DNA from: an uncultured Prevotellaceae bacterium
GTDB lineage: Bacteria > Bacteroidota > Bacteroidia > Bacteroidales > Bacteroidaceae
Length of the DNA stretch: 6,994 bases
Assembly (NCBI GenBank): GCA_937892315.1
Contig: CALAVF010000406.1
Location: 1-6,994 of the forward strand
Direction: 5' to 3'
Below, in pieces: positions 1-6,061 of the stretch. The notes below the pieces were generated by a model. That model ran no database searches and was not told where the DNA came from. It saw only the letters and a list, made by a program, of their open reading frames with translations. Position numbers and translations under genes: made by a program. Within the stretch, counting starts at the first letter, position 1. Every line of letters starts with the position of its first letter.

Positions 1-407
1 TCTACGAGGGTACGACCCAGTTGCAGACCGTGGCTGCCATCCGCTACATCACCTCGGGCTTCTACGCCAACGTCATCAAGGACTTCGAGGCAGAACCCGT
101 GGCTGCCGAGTACGCCGCCTACGCCGAGCGCATCAAGGCGATGAACGAACTGCTCGCCGCCGCCATCGAGAAAGCCAAGGCCCCCGGCTGTCAGGATTTC
201 CTTGACCTCTGTGCCCGCAAACTCTACGAGATGACCGCCTACGTCATCATGTCTCACCTGCTCCTTCAGGACACCCAGCGTGCTCCCGAACTCTTCGGCA
301 AATCTCTCGTGGTCTTCATCAACTACGCCGAGAGCGAAGTTGCCAAGCACAGCAACTACATCAACCGTCTCGATGTCGAGCAGTTGGCAAGTTACGTGCA
401 GGAGTAA
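1..407 (+). CDS. Acyl-CoA dehydrogenase, C-terminal part (5' end outside the window)
   Basis: The frame is open from base 3 and begins inside the gene; the stop TAA is at 405-407. The first visible residues are YEGTTQLQ, the acyl-CoA dehydrogenase signature whose glutamate (bases 6-8) aligns with the catalytic base of the family (Glu376 in medium-chain ACAD). That residue removes the alpha proton while FAD takes the hydride, giving a 2,3-enoyl-CoA. The remaining ~125 residues are a mostly helical tail resembling the extra C-terminal domain of longer bacterial acyl-CoA dehydrogenases. In Bacteroidales such genes often follow etfB-etfA, but upstream sequence is not visible. The protein should be cytosolic. 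The gene ends 23 bases before a strong terminator, so it is the last gene of its transcript. Substrate chain length cannot be read from this fragment. Confidence 0.88.
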   Translation, partial: YEGTTQLQTVAAIRYITSGFYANVIKDFEAEPVAAEYAAYAERIKAMNELLAAAIEKAKAPGCQDFLDLCARKLYEMTAYVIMSHLLLQDTQRAPELFGKSLVVFINYAESEVAKHSNYINRLDVEQLASYVQE

Positions 408-429
408 GACACACACATGTTATATCTAC

Positions 430-464
430 AAAGGCTGACCCCCACTATGGAAGTCAGCCTTTTT
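430..464 (+). terminator. Rho-independent terminator of the acyl-CoA dehydrogenase gene
   Basis: A perfect 10-bp stem, AAAGGCTGAC (430-439) with GTCAGCCTTT (453-462), closes a 13-base loop and runs into TTTTT at 460-464. It starts 22 bases after the stop codon. On the opposite strand the stem is followed by a poorer T tract, so it acts mainly on plus-strand transcripts. Confidence 0.9.
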
Positions 465-489
465 CTATGCCCTTTTGAGAATTTTATCC

Positions 490-515
490 AAAAAAGATAA
501 TCCTTTTAGGATAAT
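490..515 (-). terminator. Rho-independent terminator of the minus-strand restriction-modification block
   Basis: Read on the minus strand, ATTATCCT (515-508) pairs with AGGATTAT (504-497) around a 3-base loop with one T:T mismatch, followed by C and six Ts (495-490). It lies 10 bases past the stop of the target-recognition gene. With the terminator at 430-464 it forms a back-to-back pair between two convergent transcripts. Confidence 0.7.
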
Positions 516-524
516 TCTTGGATT

Positions 525-1907
525 TTAGTCAAACGTCAAGTGTGGGAGGGAGTTGACGATGTCCACAGTTTGGGTGCTGACGTTGATGACGGAGAGGAGG
601 AGGTCAAGGATGTAGCGGGGTTTGCCATGTTCGCGTCCCCAGTCGTTGGCATCGTTCTTGATGAGGGACTTTTTGTCGATGGAGATGCAGTAGCGTTCCA
701 GAATCCACTCGATGGCACTCTTGCCGTTCACGATGTAGTCGTAGGCTTTCAGGGGGATGTTTTCAAGACGGATGTTGGCGTTGTAGAGGATGACGCTCTT
801 GTCGTCTTTGCTGCGGAACTTCATCTTCGGATCTACCCGGAAGTAGGCGTAGTCATCTTGGTCGGCACGTTGGGCAGAGGTGATGTGTACTACCACTTCG
901 GGATGCGGTGGCACCTTCTCGTAGTTCAGGTGCAGGTCAGCCAGTTGCTTGCCAGCCTTATAGAACGCCATAAATTCCTCAATGCGTTCCACGATGGGGA
1001 TTCGGGGGAGTGACTTCTTCAAGTCGGCAGCGAAACGCTCACGGTAGTCCTTCGAGTGCAGCAAACCATAGACATAATAGAAAATCATCTCCTTCGTGAT
1101 GTTCTTCGCCCCACCGTAGCGATTCCGCACCTCCTTCAATATCCAATCGGTAATGCCATCCCTACGGATGTAGTCATCATCGGGGGCATCATCAAAGAGA
1201 GACTTTTGCTTGTGGGTGTTCTCTTCGTACCAATAGAGAGGGAAGCATTGACACCCACTATTCATTCCCAAATCTGGAATCATATTTGTTATAATGGGCA
1301 TAAAATCTTTATTGCTTCCCACACAGGGAACACATACTATCAAATTCTGCCTATCACCATTGATAAACAGTTTGGTTTGTTGATAAGTACGCTGAATCCA
1401 TATCTTATCATAATATATGTACTGCTTACAATAAGGTCTATAATATCCTGTTTTATAAACATTATCTTTGTATGTTATTAAAGTGCCTTGTTCACATGCT
1501 GTTATTAGAGAATCATTCCAACTAATCTCCGTTTCAGCATACTCTACTTCTTTTACAAGTTTTAGAGACAACTTCTCCTGCATCTCTTTGTAATATGCTA
1601 TCGTTTTATGCATATTATGATTAAGACTCTTTCTATTGAAGTTCCAAACCCAAGTGTCTCGTGAAGAAGCAATTCCCAAAGAATATGTCATGAAAAAGCA
1701 TTTTTCCCCTTTGCCAAACTTCTTTAATGGGAATAAAGGCAATAATGTATCAAAAGAGGTGTCTCTTTGATTTATCCAATCACCTTTCTCATTCGGCACA
1801 ATATCCGTCCACTCCATTCTCTTGACAGATCGGAAGTCGTGTACCATTTTTAGTTTCTGTTCGCGACTCAGATAGTCGCCAATATCGTGATAATAAATTG
1901 TTGCCAT
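525..1907 (-). CDS. Type ISP restriction-modification enzyme, separate C-terminal target-recognition subunit (LlaBIII C-terminal domain-like)
   Basis: This 460-residue protein matches the last third of single-chain Type ISP enzymes such as LlaGI and LlaBIII, the part that reads the DNA target and places the methyltransferase on it. Landmarks I recognise are YYHDIGDYLSREQKL at residues 5-19, FFMTYSLGIASSRDTWVWNF at 71-90, YYRPYCKQYIYYDK at 155-168, the helical stretch ITDWILKEVRNRY...ITKEMIFYYVYGLLH at 252-284, SLPRIPIVERIEEFMAFYKAGKQLADLH at 299-326, and YIVNGKSAIEWILERY near 391-406. All are in order, with no internal break. It has no nuclease, ATPase or methyltransferase motif of its own. 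The ATG at 1907 is fixed by an in-frame TAA 12 bases upstream. It follows the nuclease-helicase-methyltransferase gene in the same phase after 93 bases, with no TAnnTTTG promoter box in the gap, so it is probably cotranscribed. Bases about 1260-1800 (residues ~36-216) are much more AT-rich than the rest, suggesting exchange of the specificity region. The family assignment is strong; activity as a separate subunit is inferred. Confidence 0.87.
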   Translation of the reverse strand: MATIYYHDIGDYLSREQKLKMVHDFRSVKRMEWTDIVPNEKGDWINQRDTSFDTLLPLFPLKKFGKGEKCFFMTYSLGIASSRDTWVWNFNRKSLNHNMHKTIAYYKEMQEKLSLKLVKEVEYAETEISWNDSLITACEQGTLITYKDNVYKTGYYRPYCKQYIYYDKIWIQRTYQQTKLFINGDRQNLIVCVPCVGSNKDFMPIITNMIPDLGMNSGCQCFPLYWYEENTHKQKSLFDDAPDDDYIRRDGITDWILKEVRNRYGGAKNITKEMIFYYVYGLLHSKDYRERFAADLKKSLPRIPIVERIEEFMAFYKAGKQLADLHLNYEKVPPHPEVVVHITSAQRADQDDYAYFRVDPKMKFRSKDDKSVILYNANIRLENIPLKAYDYIVNGKSAIEWILERYCISIDKKSLIKNDANDWGREHGKPRYILDLLLSVINVSTQTVDIVNSLPHLTFD

Positions 1908-1969
1908 AACATTAATTATTTATGATTAATTCATGGATAATTTGTGATCATTTATGTTGAAGAAAAAAA

Positions 1970-2010
1970 CACGAATTCCCATGAATTAGCCATGAATTTT
2001 TCATGAATTA
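1970..2010. repeat. Short tandem repeat array (CATGAATT units) at the break between the two Type ISP genes
   Basis: Four units sit at near-regular spacing: CATGAATT at 2002-2009, 1991-1998 and 1980-1987, and CACGAATT at 1970-1977 (steps of 11, 11 and 10 bases). A fifth unit in opposite orientation, AATTCATG, is at 1928-1935. On the minus strand the first unit supplies the TGA that ends the upstream gene (2003-2001) and another supplies an in-frame TAA (1988-1986). On that strand AATTC/GAATT with loop ATGG (1987-1974) lies four bases before seven Ts (1969-1963), which could be a weak terminator. From memory, ATTCATG/ATTCGTG tandem units are dispersed in intergenic DNA of several Bacteroidales; this was not checked. 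Confidence 0.8.
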
Positions 2011-5000
2011 TTTTTTGCTTTTTTGACTAAGATGGTGATGGCAATGGGTGTACGAGAACCAGAGCCAAAGACTTTGCCACCTTCTTTGCGAGAGAGTTCG
2101 CCACTGGTGCGTTGATTACCTCGCAGGTTGAAAACATAGATTTTATCAAATTCCTTTTCGAGACATTGACGCATACCGTCTTGCCCTAAGCCATCAAGCC
2201 ATGCTCCATTGCTGATAAAGGCGACAATACCACCATCTGGACATTGGGCAATGCGGTCACTTGCCCAACGAATTGCCTTAATATATGAATCATAAGTTGC
2301 TTTAACAGAATTTGCAGAAGAGTATTTTACATAGGTTTCCTCTATTCTTTTATCCAAATGTTCATACTTCAAGTTCTGTGCATTATCGTTTGCACTCTTC
2401 TGCCCCACCGAATACGGCGGATTCCCGATTATCACCCTCACTGGTGCTTTCTTCTGTTTAATCACACGCTCCGAGTTTTCGGGCAGGAGTTGGGAGAAGA
2501 TGTCGTTGTCGCCGTGTTCGTTGAGTTGGAAGGTATCGGTCAGGCAGATGCCATTGTAAGGCAGATAGTCGGGTTGGTCGCTGCCCATGATGTCGTGATA
2601 AACGCTCTCGATGTTGATGTCTGCAATGTAGTAAGCCAAGAGGACGATTTCGTTGCAATGGATTTCCTTCTGGTATTTGCGTCGCAAGTCTTCCTTCCTG
2701 ATGAGACCGCTCTGCATCAGGCGAGTGATGAACGTGCCTGTGCCCACGAAGGGGTCGAGGATATGGACATTCTCTTCTGACAACGATGTGTTGAATTCGT
2801 CACGCAAGATGTCTTCAACCGAGTGAATGATAAAATCGACGCACTCCACAGGCGTATAGACAATGCCGAGTTTCTCTACGGTCAAAGGAAACGCACCCTT
2901 GAAGAACTTCTCGTAAAGATTCTTGATGACCGTCTGTTTACCCTCCAGATTGTCAATGTTACCCACGTTGACCCGCACCGACTGATAGAACTTGTCCAGC
3001 ACCTGGGTGTCCATCTCGAAGCCTTCCGTTTCGAGAAACTCCAGCATGAACTGCATCGACTTGCTCACCGCATTGTTATTTACAAACTGATAGTCGCTGA
3101 ACAAGGCATCGAACACGGGCCGCATAATCATGTGTTGTGCCAACATTTCGATGGCTTGTCCCTCGTCCACACTGGGGTTGATGTTGCGTTGCAAACCTGC
3201 CACAAACTCTTGGAAATGCTCTCGTGCTGAAGGGTTCTCCTTCACCAACCGAGTGATGCGTTCGATGAACTTGCGAGCAATCTCGCCCACCGACTTCGCC
3301 CAGTTCTCCCAGTAGAGTTTGTCACCCACCTTCTCCACCAGTTTGGCATAGATGCCATCCTGCAAAGCGCCGAAACGCAGTTCCAACTGCTGTGCCACCT
3401 GTGCAGAGTCGAGCATGATGGCATCACCCTCGTCGCCCACTTCGGCGACACGAGTCGAATACACATCCTCTGCCATCGAATAACTGCCACTTGGCACACC
3501 GCCCGCAATGATTTTGTCGGGACGTTTCTTGTTCAGATTGATTTGGTTGACATGGGCATTGAATGCCTCGTCGTGACTGCGGAGGGCATTGAGAATGGTC
3601 CATACCACCTTAAACCGCTCGTTATCGGCAAGTGCCTGCTCGGGAGTGATGTCACTTGGCACGATGACAGGAATGATGATGTAGCCATACTTCTTTTCCT
3701 TGTCGGTGTTCTTTCCGAAGGTACGCATCACACGCCCCACACTCTGCACCACCTCCACCTCGCTGTTGCGTGGTGAGAGGAAGATAACGGCATCGAGGGC
3801 TGGCACATCCACCCCCTCGCTAAGACACCGCACATTGCAGAGCACACGACACTCATTCGGGTCGTCCGCCTCGGCTTTCAACCATGCCAATCGCTCGTTG
3901 CGTGTGGCGGCATCCATCGAACCGTCGATGTGCTGTGCCCGAATATTCACCACCCTGTCCGCCTCTTGTTCCGAAAGGTCTTTCTTGTAGTCGCTGCTCA
4001 CCTGCGAAAAATAGCGGGCAATCTGCGTGGAAGAGAAGTTGGGATTGCTCTTGGTGGGGTTGATGGTTTGACAAAACGCCACCGCACGACGCATCAGCAC
4101 AGGGTCTTGCTCACGGGTGATGCCGTGGTCGCCCTTGATACGCTTGGAGAGTCCGTTGATGCAACCAATCAGTTTGGTGGCATCGTCAAACTGCAACTCC
4201 TTCGGTTTCTCGCTCTCGGGAGCAGCATTGTATTGTGCCTTGATGTTGTCTGCCATACTCTTGGGGATGTCCTCTTCGCTCACGGTGAGCACCAGCACCT
4301 TGTAGTCGCACAGGAGCCCTTGGCTGACGGCATCGTTGAAGGTGAGGCGGTGGAACTCCTTGCCGTAAATGGTTTCATCGTCCATCGAACAGAGCACATC
4401 GTCGTTTTCGGCAGCCTTCACCTTGACTGACTCTCGGTAGAGCCGAGGGGTGGCAGTCATGTAGAGTCGCCGACGGGCAGGAATGCGCTGGTTGTCATGC
4501 ACTTTGGTGAAGTTCGACTCATCCCGGTCTTTCAGTTTCACGCCTGTGGTGCGGTGTGCCTCGTCGCAGATGCAGAGGTCCACCTCCCTACCATATTCGT
4601 GGAGGGCATCGCTCACTACATCAATGCTCTGATAGGTGGAGAAGATGACGATACGCACTTGTTCCTTCTCATAGCGACGCAACTGCCGAAGCACGGACTT
4701 CACGTTGGTGGTGGCAGGCACCGCCAGTTCCTGTATGCTGGCATCGGTGGCATCGTCGTCCTGCATCTTGCGGCTCACTTTGGCATCGGAGCAGATACAG
4801 ATGGCACGCATCTCGTCGGTGCGGTCACTCATCCACGCGTTGAGGGTCTGCCCCAACAGGGCAATGCTCGGCACAAGGAAGAGGACAAAACCGTCCTTCT
4901 CGGTGAGTTGTTCCGCTATTTTCAGAGATGTGTAAGTTTTTCCTGTGCCACACGCCATGATGAGTTTGCCCCGTTCGTTGCCCCCTTCCACAAAGTGGCG

Positions 5001-5612
5001 ATACGTGTCTGCTATGGCACGAAGTTGGTGCGCACGGGGTTGTTTGCCAGAGAGTTGCGCTTTCTTGCCATACAAGCCTTGGTGGAGTTTCAGCCAATCA
5101 ACAGACGAACTTTCCAACTCGAAGAGGTTGATTTTGTTGAACGGCAGCGTGAGGTTGGTAATGGCTTTTTGTGCGTTGATGCCCCACGGACGGCGAGTGG
5201 TTTCCACCCATACAAGGTTGCTGAAACCGCGTGTCTGGAAAGTCTCATCTTCGGTAAAGGAGCGGATGGAGTTGGCGAGAAAACTATCCACCATGCCTTT
5301 CTCGATGGTGGTGTCCTCGTCATAGCACTTGCACTGAATCGCCCAATAATCGCCCGTGTCGGTACGAGCCACGAGGTCGATGCCGAGGTCTGTGCCTCCA
5401 AAGTCTTTTCTGCCGGGAAACTCTTCCCACAGCCACACCCGTTCGAGGTTGGCATAACGTGGGTCGGTGAGGAACCAAAGTTTCATCAGCCGTTCGAAAT
5501 CCTGCCCTTTCTCACGCTCGGTGAGGGACTTCTGACGGATTTCGGACAGAATGTCAAGAATGCCATACGTTGGTGCAGGGGCATGGCTCGCCTGTGTTAG
5601 ATTCTCTTGCAT
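2001..5612 (-). CDS. Type ISP restriction-modification enzyme, nuclease-ATPase-methyltransferase part
   Basis: This 1203-residue protein contains every part of a Type ISP enzyme except target recognition. An Mrr-like PD-(D/E)XK nuclease occupies about residues 30-175, with D79 of GIDL and Q93/K95 of QCK as catalytic residues. A superfamily 2 translocase follows: Walker A ACGTGKT (220-226), DEAH (350-353), motif III MTATPR (385-390) and motif VI QSVGRVMR (623-630). A helical coupler comes next (~660-900). A gamma-class adenine methyltransferase has the motif X region near 909-932, SAM-binding DPFVGTGT (953-960) and catalytic NPPY (1064-1067), and its fold ends at SRTPIAITILVKK (1186-1198). The family methylates adenine on one strand of an asymmetric site; unmodified sites trigger ATP-driven translocation and cleavage after two enzymes collide. 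An in-frame TAA 16-18 bases upstream makes the ATG at 5612 the earliest start. The chain stops just where the target-recognition domain should begin; that domain is the next gene (525-1907). The last residues, NNS, come from the repeat array. Bases ~2270-2400, just after NPPY, are locally AT-rich. Confidence 0.93.
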   Translation of the reverse strand: MQENLTQASHAPAPTYGILDILSEIRQKSLTEREKGQDFERLMKLWFLTDPRYANLERVWLWEEFPGRKDFGGTDLGIDLVARTDTGDYWAIQCKCYDEDTTIEKGMVDSFLANSIRSFTEDETFQTRGFSNLVWVETTRRPWGINAQKAITNLTLPFNKINLFELESSSVDWLKLHQGLYGKKAQLSGKQPRAHQLRAIADTYRHFVEGGNERGKLIMACGTGKTYTSLKIAEQLTEKDGFVLFLVPSIALLGQTLNAWMSDRTDEMRAICICSDAKVSRKMQDDDATDASIQELAVPATTNVKSVLRQLRRYEKEQVRIVIFSTYQSIDVVSDALHEYGREVDLCICDEAHRTTGVKLKDRDESNFTKVHDNQRIPARRRLYMTATPRLYRESVKVKAAENDDVLCSMDDETIYGKEFHRLTFNDAVSQGLLCDYKVLVLTVSEEDIPKSMADNIKAQYNAAPESEKPKELQFDDATKLIGCINGLSKRIKGDHGITREQDPVLMRRAVAFCQTINPTKSNPNFSSTQIARYFSQVSSDYKKDLSEQEADRVVNIRAQHIDGSMDAATRNERLAWLKAEADDPNECRVLCNVRCLSEGVDVPALDAVIFLSPRNSEVEVVQSVGRVMRTFGKNTDKEKKYGYIIIPVIVPSDITPEQALADNERFKVVWTILNALRSHDEAFNAHVNQINLNKKRPDKIIAGGVPSGSYSMAEDVYSTRVAEVGDEGDAIMLDSAQVAQQLELRFGALQDGIYAKLVEKVGDKLYWENWAKSVGEIARKFIERITRLVKENPSAREHFQEFVAGLQRNINPSVDEGQAIEMLAQHMIMRPVFDALFSDYQFVNNNAVSKSMQFMLEFLETEGFEMDTQVLDKFYQSVRVNVGNIDNLEGKQTVIKNLYEKFFKGAFPLTVEKLGIVYTPVECVDFIIHSVEDILRDEFNTSLSEENVHILDPFVGTGTFITRLMQSGLIRKEDLRRKYQKEIHCNEIVLLAYYIADINIESVYHDIMGSDQPDYLPYNGICLTDTFQLNEHGDNDIFSQLLPENSERVIKQKKAPVRVIIGNPPYSVGQKSANDNAQNLKYEHLDKRIEETYVKYSSANSVKATYDSYIKAIRWASDRIAQCPDGGIVAFISNGAWLDGLGQDGMRQCLEKEFDKIYVFNLRGNQRTSGELSRKEGGKVFGSGSRTPIAITILVKKAKNNS

Positions 5613-5614
5613 GG

Positions 5615-5738
5615 TTGGTCGGACGCTTTACAAATCTAAATTGATGGTTCGGTTAGTATGTCAAAGACACTGACGGACATAAAGAAAGCGTACCACTTTC
5701 CGTGTTTCATTCCTACGTTCAGGGTAGCGTCCGACCAA
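5615..5738. repeat. Perfect 13-bp inverted repeat pair at the start of the Type ISP gene, with a third related box at 5821-5829
   Basis: TTGGTCGGACGCT at 5615-5627 and AGCGTCCGACCAA at 5726-5738 are perfect reverse complements, 98 bases apart. A third box, TGGTCGGAC, is at 5821-5829 in the same orientation as the first and matches it over 9 bases. The first box ends 3 bases from the ATG at 5612 and so covers the ribosome-loading region. In a minus-strand transcript the middle box could pair with the upstream box (9 bp) or with the start-proximal box (13 bp), but not both. It could also be a small MITE-like element with 13-bp termini; no target-site duplication is visible. Each core, GTC-N-GAC, is symmetric and could also be a protein operator. 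Confidence 0.75.
5631..5638 (-). promoter_or_regulatory. Possible proximal promoter of the Type ISP gene (-7 box TAGATTTG)
   Basis: On the minus strand this reads TAGATTTG, an exact match to the Bacteroidetes -7 consensus TAnnTTTG. A TTTG lies 23 bases upstream (5665-5662), somewhat far for a -33 element. Transcription would start within the box at 5615-5627 and give a leader of only about 12-15 bases. It competes as an explanation with the distal promoter at 5929-5936. Confidence 0.4.
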
Positions 5739-5837
5739 AGAGTTTACCTTCTCAGTGAAATGAAAGGAAAGGGTACGCCCAAACATAGGCGTATCCCGTT
5801 CCTTCGGTTCACTGATTGTCTGGTCGGACTATTTTGA
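5658..5837 (+). CDS. Possible 59-residue small ORF, unrecognised
   Basis: An ATG at 5658 opens a frame of 59 codons ending at TGA 5835-5837. It starts MSKTLTDIKKAYHFP and ends RFTDCLVGLF. It is rich in basic and aromatic residues and has no signal peptide or domain I recognise. An in-frame TAA lies 21 bases before the ATG. It runs against the flanking genes and across the inverted boxes and the long hairpin, and I see no TAnnTTTG promoter upstream on the plus strand. Secondary structure alone could explain the sequence constraint, so this is more likely an incidental frame in a regulatory or mobile repeat than a gene. Confidence 0.18.
   Translation: MSKTLTDIKKAYHFPCFIPTFRVASDQRVYLLSEMKGKGTPKHRRIPFLRFTDCLVGLF
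5752..5815. other. Long imperfect hairpin in the leader of the Type ISP gene
   Basis: TCAGTGAA (5752-5759) pairs perfectly with TTCACTGA (5808-5815). Inside an internal loop, AAGGAA (5764-5769) pairs with TTCCTT at 5799-5804, then GGG (5771-5773) with CCC (5795-5797), and TACGCC (5774-5779) with GGCGTA (5788-5793), leaving the 8-base loop CAAACATA. The TTCCTT partner shares its first two Ts with the G-side bulge region. Its outer ends lie between the boxes at 5726-5738 and 5821-5829, so pairing of those two boxes would extend it into one long stem. Neither strand has a T run after it, so it is not a standard terminator. The loop holds TATGTTTG on the minus strand (5787-5780), another TAnnTTTG match. 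Confidence 0.7.
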
Positions 5838-5959
5838 ACGTAGAACCTTCAGAATTGAATACGTTGATTCAATGTGCCACAATGTCTGCTTGCGAGGGGC
5901 ACGAGTGGGTGCCAAACGCTTGCAAGGACAAAAGTACGGAAAATTTGGGAAAGAGGGAA
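5833..5959. repeat. Direct repeat, copy 1 (promoter-leader element upstream of the Type ISP gene)
   Basis: These 127 bases match 6867-6994 in the same orientation with five substitutions and one single-base indel by eye, about 95% identical. On the minus strand the order is a -7 box (5936-5929), a stem-loop with core GGCAC/GTGCC (5898-5902 and 5909-5913, flanked by GCG/CGC), then a second stem ATTGAAT/ATTCAAT (5854-5860 and 5867-5873). The two substitutions at 5869-5870 make that second stem perfect here and broken in copy 2. Copy 1 ends about 220 bases before the restriction gene, giving that gene a leader of roughly 310 bases if transcription starts here. The two copies bracket the KilA-N gene. 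Confidence 0.93.
5929..5936 (-). promoter_or_regulatory. Promoter -7 box (TACTTTTG) in repeat copy 1
   Basis: TACTTTTG on the minus strand matches TAnnTTTG exactly. No convincing TTTG -33 element is visible about 20 bases upstream. The same box is kept in repeat copy 2 at 6971-6964. A start a few bases downstream would produce a leader that begins at the conserved stem-loop, which fits a leader element. Confidence 0.55.
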
Positions 5960-6061
5960 GGGATTGGGTGAGTTTTTGTAAAAAAAGGGAATTTATGAGT
6001 AGGAAATAGGGATGTTTTTGATGTGAAAGGGAAGAAAAAAGGGGAAAAGAAGTGAGGGTGT
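5960..6061. other. Purine-rich spacer downstream of the KilA-N gene
   Basis: The plus strand is almost pure G and A with T interruptions (AAAGGGAAGAAAAAAGGGG and similar), so the minus-strand transcript would be C/U-rich. It starts where the second repeat copy can no longer be compared and reaches the KilA-N stop codon. I see no credible terminator hairpin, only TTTTT-GT-AAAAA at about 5973-5985, so read-through from the KilA-N gene toward the restriction gene is possible. The repeat may extend into it; copy 2 leaves the window at the matching point. Confidence 0.5.

Noticed and set aside
1905..2030. Programmed frameshift or slippage at the two A6 runs (minus strand, near 2024-2011) joining the two Type ISP halves
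   Set aside because: The two halves are already in the same phase, so a single shift would not help. At least four in-frame stops lie between them, and the AAAAAAG run is not in the codon phase needed for a classical -1 slippery site.
4497..5600. 367-codon open frame on the plus strand opposite the Type ISP gene
   Set aside because: It is the antisense shadow of the nuclease-helicase region, which has all expected motifs. Its translation shows no recognisable domain.
5615..5738. Insertion sequence bounded by the 13-bp inverted repeats
   Set aside because: Only 124 bp long, with no transposase and no visible target-site duplication; kept as a repeat pair or possible MITE instead.
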